DNA from: an uncultured Ruminococcus sp.
GTDB lineage: Bacteria; Bacillota; Clostridia; Oscillospirales; Acutalibacteraceae
Reading direction: 5' to 3'
Assembly: GCA_902767175.1 (NCBI GenBank)
Contig: CACXGH010000039.1
Coordinates: 1-9,357, forward strand
DNA length: 9,357 nt
The stretch's first letter is position 1; each line of letters begins with the position of its first letter. Of this stretch, positions 6,743-9,357 are shown piece by piece. The notes beneath the pieces were generated by a model. It saw only the letters and a program-made list of their open reading frames with translations, had not been told where the DNA came from and did no database searches. The position numbers and the translations under genes are program-made.

Positions 6743-7441
6743 ATGAAGAGAAAATCAATAGCAGGAAGAATAATTCTGTTTGTAACTGCACTTCTGCTGA
6801 TAGGCGTACTTGTTGTCGGAAGTGTGTGCATAAGCCTTGCACTGAGAGATAATATAAAAGAAAAATACACGATGACCGAGACTGATGACGGCTTTTTGTT
6901 TACTGTGCTTAAAGGCGCAGTTTTCGGAAAAGCGTTTGAAGTGTCAGATGTGCAGGTCAATACCTATATGAATGATAAATTCTGCGGTGCTGATAAGCCC
7001 CTGAAAAATATCAGGGTGTATTTCCATAATAATGAGTCTGATGAGTTTTTTGCAAAAATTCATTATTTTAATCACGACCTTGCTTTTCAGGGAAAAGTTG
7101 ATTATACTCTCGACAAAAGTGAGGGAGTTATCGCTGCAAGCCTGAAAGACGTAAAGATCGGTGAACTGAGTATAGACGGGATCATACTCAATGCCCTGCT
7201 CAGCGGATTGGCAGAAAAGACCGATAATGTGCAGCTTAAAGACGGCTTACTGTATATCAGGACAAGATATCTTTATGAATTGGGAGATCTTTCTCTTACG
7301 CTCAGACTTGAGGAACTTGAATCAGGCGATGGAATGATTACCTGCCGTACAAATAGCCTGACATTAGAGGTCCTCGGTGCTGTCAAGGACTATATATTCT
7401 CCGAAAAGGGCAAGGAACTGTTCCAAAGAATATTCTCGTGA
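6743..7441 (+). CDS. Membrane-anchored protein, possibly DUF2140/YpmS-like
   Basis: This 232-residue protein has a short basic start (MKRKSIAGR), one hydrophobic segment at about 9-34 and an extracellular remainder, so it is an N-terminally anchored single-pass protein rather than a cleaved secreted one. The outer part contains VSDVQVNTYMNDKF (67-80) and then strand-rich segments (IRVYFHNN, FFAKIHYF, LSLTLRLEEL). The layout, with an anchor, a 'vs..Q.N.Y.n' segment and a beta-rich domain, is reminiscent of DUF2140/YpmS proteins of Firmicutes, but that is a tentative resemblance. Function is unknown. AAGGAGG at 6729-6735, 7 nt before the ATG, is a near-ideal ribosome binding site. No catalytic motif is visible. 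Confidence 0.85.
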   Translation: MKRKSIAGRIILFVTALLLIGVLVVGSVCISLALRDNIKEKYTMTETDDGFLFTVLKGAVFGKAFEVSDVQVNTYMNDKFCGADKPLKNIRVYFHNNESDEFFAKIHYFNHDLAFQGKVDYTLDKSEGVIAASLKDVKIGELSIDGIILNALLSGLAEKTDNVQLKDGLLYIRTRYLYELGDLSLTLRLEELESGDGMITCRTNSLTLEVLGAVKDYIFSEKGKELFQRIFS

Positions 7442-7454
7442 TCCAATAGGCTCG

Positions 7455-7499
7455 CTTTTGCATGACTTTAATAGGTGAATGATATATATAATGCAAGGG
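7455..7499 (+). promoter_or_regulatory. Candidate promoter with flanking inverted repeat, deoR-fruK leader
   Basis: TATAAT at 7487-7492 is the best -10 in the 163-nt gap before the regulator. The -35 is poor: ATGACT at 7462-7467 needs a 19-nt spacer. CTTTTGCAT (7455-7463) and ATGCAAGGG (7491-7499) can pair over nine positions, two of them G-T, and TTGCAT/ATGCAA is an exact 6-bp inverted repeat. The arms bracket the promoter boxes, as an operator for the adjacent DeoR-type protein might. A second small inverted repeat, GTCTC (7500-7504) / GAGAC (7520-7524), and a palindrome CTCATGAG (7556-7563) follow. None is recognised as a known site. Confidence 0.35.
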
Positions 7500-7604
7500 G
7501 TCTCTCAAAACCGGAACATGAGACAGTTTGCGTATGTAAAAAATACAGCAAAAGGCTCATGAGTAAGGTTTTTAGACGTTCCCTGTAATCAGAGGTGACT
7601 ATAG

Positions 7605-8354
7605 ATGCTTACTCAGGAAAGGCATCGTTCGATTTTGCATATTCTTGATGATAAAGATGCCGTAACGGTGACAGAGCTTGCTCAGCTCACAGATACATCT
7701 GAATCTACGATAAGACGTGACCTTGTTTATCTTGATAAACAGGGAAAACTCAGAAAGGTATTCGGAGGTGCAGTAACTTTAAGACAGATAGAGGGTATTA
7801 CTGAAAAAGAAATAACCGAAAGACAGAGTGTCATGTCCGATGAAAAGGATATGATAGCAAAATATGCGGCATCTCTGATAACGGACGATGACTTTGTATA
7901 TATCGACTCCGGAACAACAACGCTCAGACTTGCAGAGTATATAGGCAGTACAAAAGCTGTCTTTCTTACAAACGGCTTGCTCCATGCGCAGAAGCTTATT
8001 TCAAAGGGACTCAGGGCATATATACTCGGAGGAAAGATAAAGGCTAAAAATGCCTGTGTAGCCGGTGCAGAGGGAGTAAACAGCCTTGCTAAATTCAACT
8101 TCACAAAAGCTTTTATAGGAGCTAACGGAATAGAGCTTTCATCGGGCTATACAACTCCCGGAAATGAAGAGGCTATCGTAAAGGAGAAGGCTATCGAAAA
8201 GAGCTTTACGGCGTTTATACTTGCCGACCATTCAAAGTTCCGAAGAATATTCCCCGTTACCTTTGCGCCGATATCAAGGTGCAGTATTATAACCGATAAG
8301 CTTACATACAGCGGTCTTGCCGACAGAACGTCAGTAAAGGAGGCGTCTTTATGA
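7605..8354 (+). CDS. fruR: DeoR-family transcriptional regulator (probable FruR)
   Basis: This is a 249-residue sugar-phosphate-responsive regulator. The N-terminal winged helix-turn-helix is clear in VTVTELAQLTDTSESTIRRD (20-39) followed by LDKQGKLRKVFGGA (43-56). The C-terminal effector domain has DSGTTT (101-106), LTNG (121-124), LGGK (141-144), IGANGI (171-176) and ADHSKF (207-212), the blocks that bind phosphorylated sugars in this family. AGAGGTG at 7591-7597 lies 7 nt before the ATG. Its last four bases overlap the 1-phosphofructokinase start, which argues for control of fructose use with fructose-1-phosphate as effector. It probably also regulates its own operon. DeoR family membership is firm; the fructose specificity and the symbol rest on the neighbour. 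Confidence 0.88.
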   Translation: MLTQERHRSILHILDDKDAVTVTELAQLTDTSESTIRRDLVYLDKQGKLRKVFGGAVTLRQIEGITEKEITERQSVMSDEKDMIAKYAASLITDDDFVYIDSGTTTLRLAEYIGSTKAVFLTNGLLHAQKLISKGLRAYILGGKIKAKNACVAGAEGVNSLAKFNFTKAFIGANGIELSSGYTTPGNEEAIVKEKAIEKSFTAFILADHSKFRRIFPVTFAPISRCSIITDKLTYSGLADRTSVKEASL

Positions 8355-9274
8355 TATATACGGTAACCTTCAACCCTTCGATAGACTATATTGTCAGGCT
8401 GAAAAAATTTACAAGAGGAATAACAAACCGTACCTCGAGTGAGGAATTCTACATAGGAGGAAAGGGTATAAACGTCTCTTTCGTTCTCTCCGAGCTTGGT
8501 CTTGACAGCACAGCCTTCGGTTTTGCCGCAGGCTTCACCGGAGAGGCTATTATAAAGGGACTTGATGAAATGGGTGTCAATGCCGACTTTATAACCCTGA
8601 AAAAAGGTGTATCAAGGATAAATGTTAAAATCAAGGAAGCAGAGGAGAGTGAGATAAACTGTCAGGGGCCTGATATCAGTGATGAGGAGTTTTCTGAGCT
8701 GCTGTCAAAAACCGATGTTATTAAAGACGGAGATACCATAGTACTTGCAGGAAGTATTCCTCAGACACTCGGCAATGATGCTTATGTAAGGATACTCGAA
8801 AGACTAAAAGACAGAAAAGTGCGTATTGTCGTTGATGCTGCAAAGAAACTGCTTACAGGCTGTCTGAAATATAAGCCGTTTCTCATAAAGCCCAACAGAC
8901 AGGAGCTGTCAGAGATATTCATGAAGGAGATAAAAACAGAGAAGGATATTATCGACTGTGTTACGGAGCTTAGAAAAATGGGCGCCAAAAATGTTGTTGT
9001 TTCTCTTGGCCCGGATGGCGCTATCCTCATTGACGAAACCGGAAAATTACATAAAACAGGCATAGTAAAGGAAAAGGTTGTGAATACCGTAGGTTCGGGT
9101 GATTCTATGGTAGCAGGATTTATTGCGGGATATGAAAGAAGCGGCAGCTATGAAGAGGCACTGCTTCTCGGTACAGCCTGCGGAAATGCAACGGCTTTTT
9201 CTCCCGGACTTGCCAAAAAGGAAAAGATAATCGAAGTGCTTGACAAGCTCCGTGAAATGCAGCCGGATATCTGA
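8351..9274 (+). CDS. fruK: 1-phosphofructokinase (PfkB family)
   Basis: FruK phosphorylates fructose 1-phosphate to fructose 1,6-bisphosphate in the cytoplasm, after PTS uptake of fructose. The N-terminus MIYTVTFNPSIDY is typical of the FruK/LacC branch. PfkB signature 1 is IGGKGINVSFVLSELG (35-50). The substrate/ATP region includes LAGSIP (132-137) and KPNRQEL (180-186). Signature 2, NTVGSGDSMVAGF (245-257), contains the catalytic base Asp251 in GSGD. Length of 307 aa is standard. AAAGGAGG at 8336-8343 lies 7 nt before the ATG, which overlaps the regulator's stop by 4 nt. Tagatose-6-phosphate kinase (LacC) is the main alternative; the DeoR-type neighbour and absence of lac genes favour FruK. 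The stop codon abuts the right-hand repeat with no spacer. Confidence 0.92.
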   Translation: MIYTVTFNPSIDYIVRLKKFTRGITNRTSSEEFYIGGKGINVSFVLSELGLDSTAFGFAAGFTGEAIIKGLDEMGVNADFITLKKGVSRINVKIKEAEESEINCQGPDISDEEFSELLSKTDVIKDGDTIVLAGSIPQTLGNDAYVRILERLKDRKVRIVVDAAKKLLTGCLKYKPFLIKPNRQELSEIFMKEIKTEKDIIDCVTELRKMGAKNVVVSLGPDGAILIDETGKLHKTGIVKEKVVNTVGSGDSMVAGFIAGYERSGSYEEALLLGTACGNATAFSPGLAKKEKIIEVLDKLREMQPDI

Positions 9275-9318
9275 TATAACAAGCGTCGATGTCCCCCGAG
9301 TCTCGCCTGCCGGCTCGG
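9275..9318 (-). repeat. Structured repeat, right copy (inverted 23-bp core plus stem)
   Basis: Positions 9275-9297 are the exact reverse complement of 62-84. Read on the minus strand, the core is preceded by the stem CCGAG/CTCGG (9314-9318 with 9296-9300), whose 3' arm uses the same first two Gs of the GGGGG run as the left copy does. The remaining stem bases differ between copies but stay paired. The core starts on the base after the fruK TGA. On the + strand it would form the 3' end of the fruK transcript, but no T-run is present to make it a standard terminator. Confidence 0.7.
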
Positions 9319-9326
9319 TCGGTGCT

Positions 9327-9357
9327 TCTGCCTTCGGCAGAGGTGTCCACCGGACAC
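9327..9357. repeat. Two consecutive short hairpins at the right edge
   Basis: TCTGCC (9327-9332) and GGCAGA (9336-9341) form a 6-bp stem around TTC. One base later GTGTCC (9343-9348) and GGACAC (9352-9357) form another perfect 6-bp stem around ACC, ending on the last base of the window. With the stem at 9296-9318 this makes a run of three GC-rich hairpins outward from the core. The series probably continues past the window. It parallels the hairpin at 1-32 on the left side, although the sequences differ. Confidence 0.6.

Noticed and set aside
7555..7573. Intrinsic terminator at CTCATGAG followed by a T-run
   Set aside because: The palindrome has no loop and cannot form a stable RNA hairpin; the T-run is separated by TAAGG.
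9275..9290. Integron attC-like site (TAACAAGCG)
   Set aside because: Only a short chance similarity to the attC end; no matching GTTRRRY/RYYYAAC pair, no cassette structure and no integrase.
62..9297. A 9.2-kb transposon with 23-bp terminal inverted repeats
   Set aside because: Everything between the repeats is core housekeeping or sugar metabolism, no transposase or integrase is present, and the stems continue outside the supposed ends. Two copies of a dispersed repeat explain it better.
9148..9357. Minus-strand open frame of 69 codons at the right edge
   Set aside because: It lies across the hairpin repeat and the antisense of fruK, is rich in Arg/Ser in the way GC-rich repeats translate, and has no family likeness.

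Overview
The window looks like a chromosomal segment of a low- to mid-GC clostridial Firmicute, probably of the Ruminococcus / Eubacterium siraeum kind. This is inferred from the Bacillus/Clostridium gene order phoH-ybeY-dgkA-era-yqzL-recO, strong AAGGAGG-type ribosome binding sites and AT-leaning codon use. All recognisable genes lie on the + strand and look intact. No rRNA, tRNA, CRISPR array, transposase or phage gene was seen.

Layout. Positions 1-84 hold a GC-rich hairpin-forming repeat. Positions 85-340 are AT-rich and hold a possible gene remnant with one in-frame TAG (94-243), three helically phased A-tracts and the best promoter candidate of the window (extended -10 at 253-261). Positions 341-4198 hold the housekeeping cluster phoH, ybeY, dgkA-like lipid kinase, era, a yqzL-like small gene too short for ordinary gene calling, and recO. 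The first four are packed with 1-4 nt overlaps or very short gaps, which indicates one transcript. A 109-nt gap separates era from yqzL. mutS2 (4262-6610) follows in the same direction, then a possible 34-residue small protein (6622-6726) and a membrane-anchored protein with tentative DUF2140/YpmS likeness (6743-7441). After a 163-nt regulatory gap comes a two-gene fructose-utilisation unit: a DeoR-family regulator (7605-8354) overlapping a 1-phosphofructokinase (8351-9274). Positions 9275-9357 hold a second GC-rich hairpin repeat.

How the genes work together. PhoH, YbeY and Era all act on or near RNA, with YbeY and Era tied to 16S rRNA maturation and small-subunit assembly. The DgkA-like kinase recycles a membrane lipid phosphate. 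RecO and MutS2 act on recombination intermediates or, for MutS2, on collided ribosomes. The DeoR-FruK pair is a separate sugar-responsive module. Its usual PTS fructose permease partner would lie beyond the right edge and is not visible.

The most unusual structure is at the two ends. A 23-bp sequence (62-84) recurs as a perfect inverted copy at 9275-9297. In each copy it is preceded, in the same register, by a GC-rich stem. The arms of that stem differ between copies but remain paired. This points to a dispersed structured repeat family, and the window edges may be assembly breaks inside it. I found no convincing new multi-gene system; the genes themselves are ordinary core genes.
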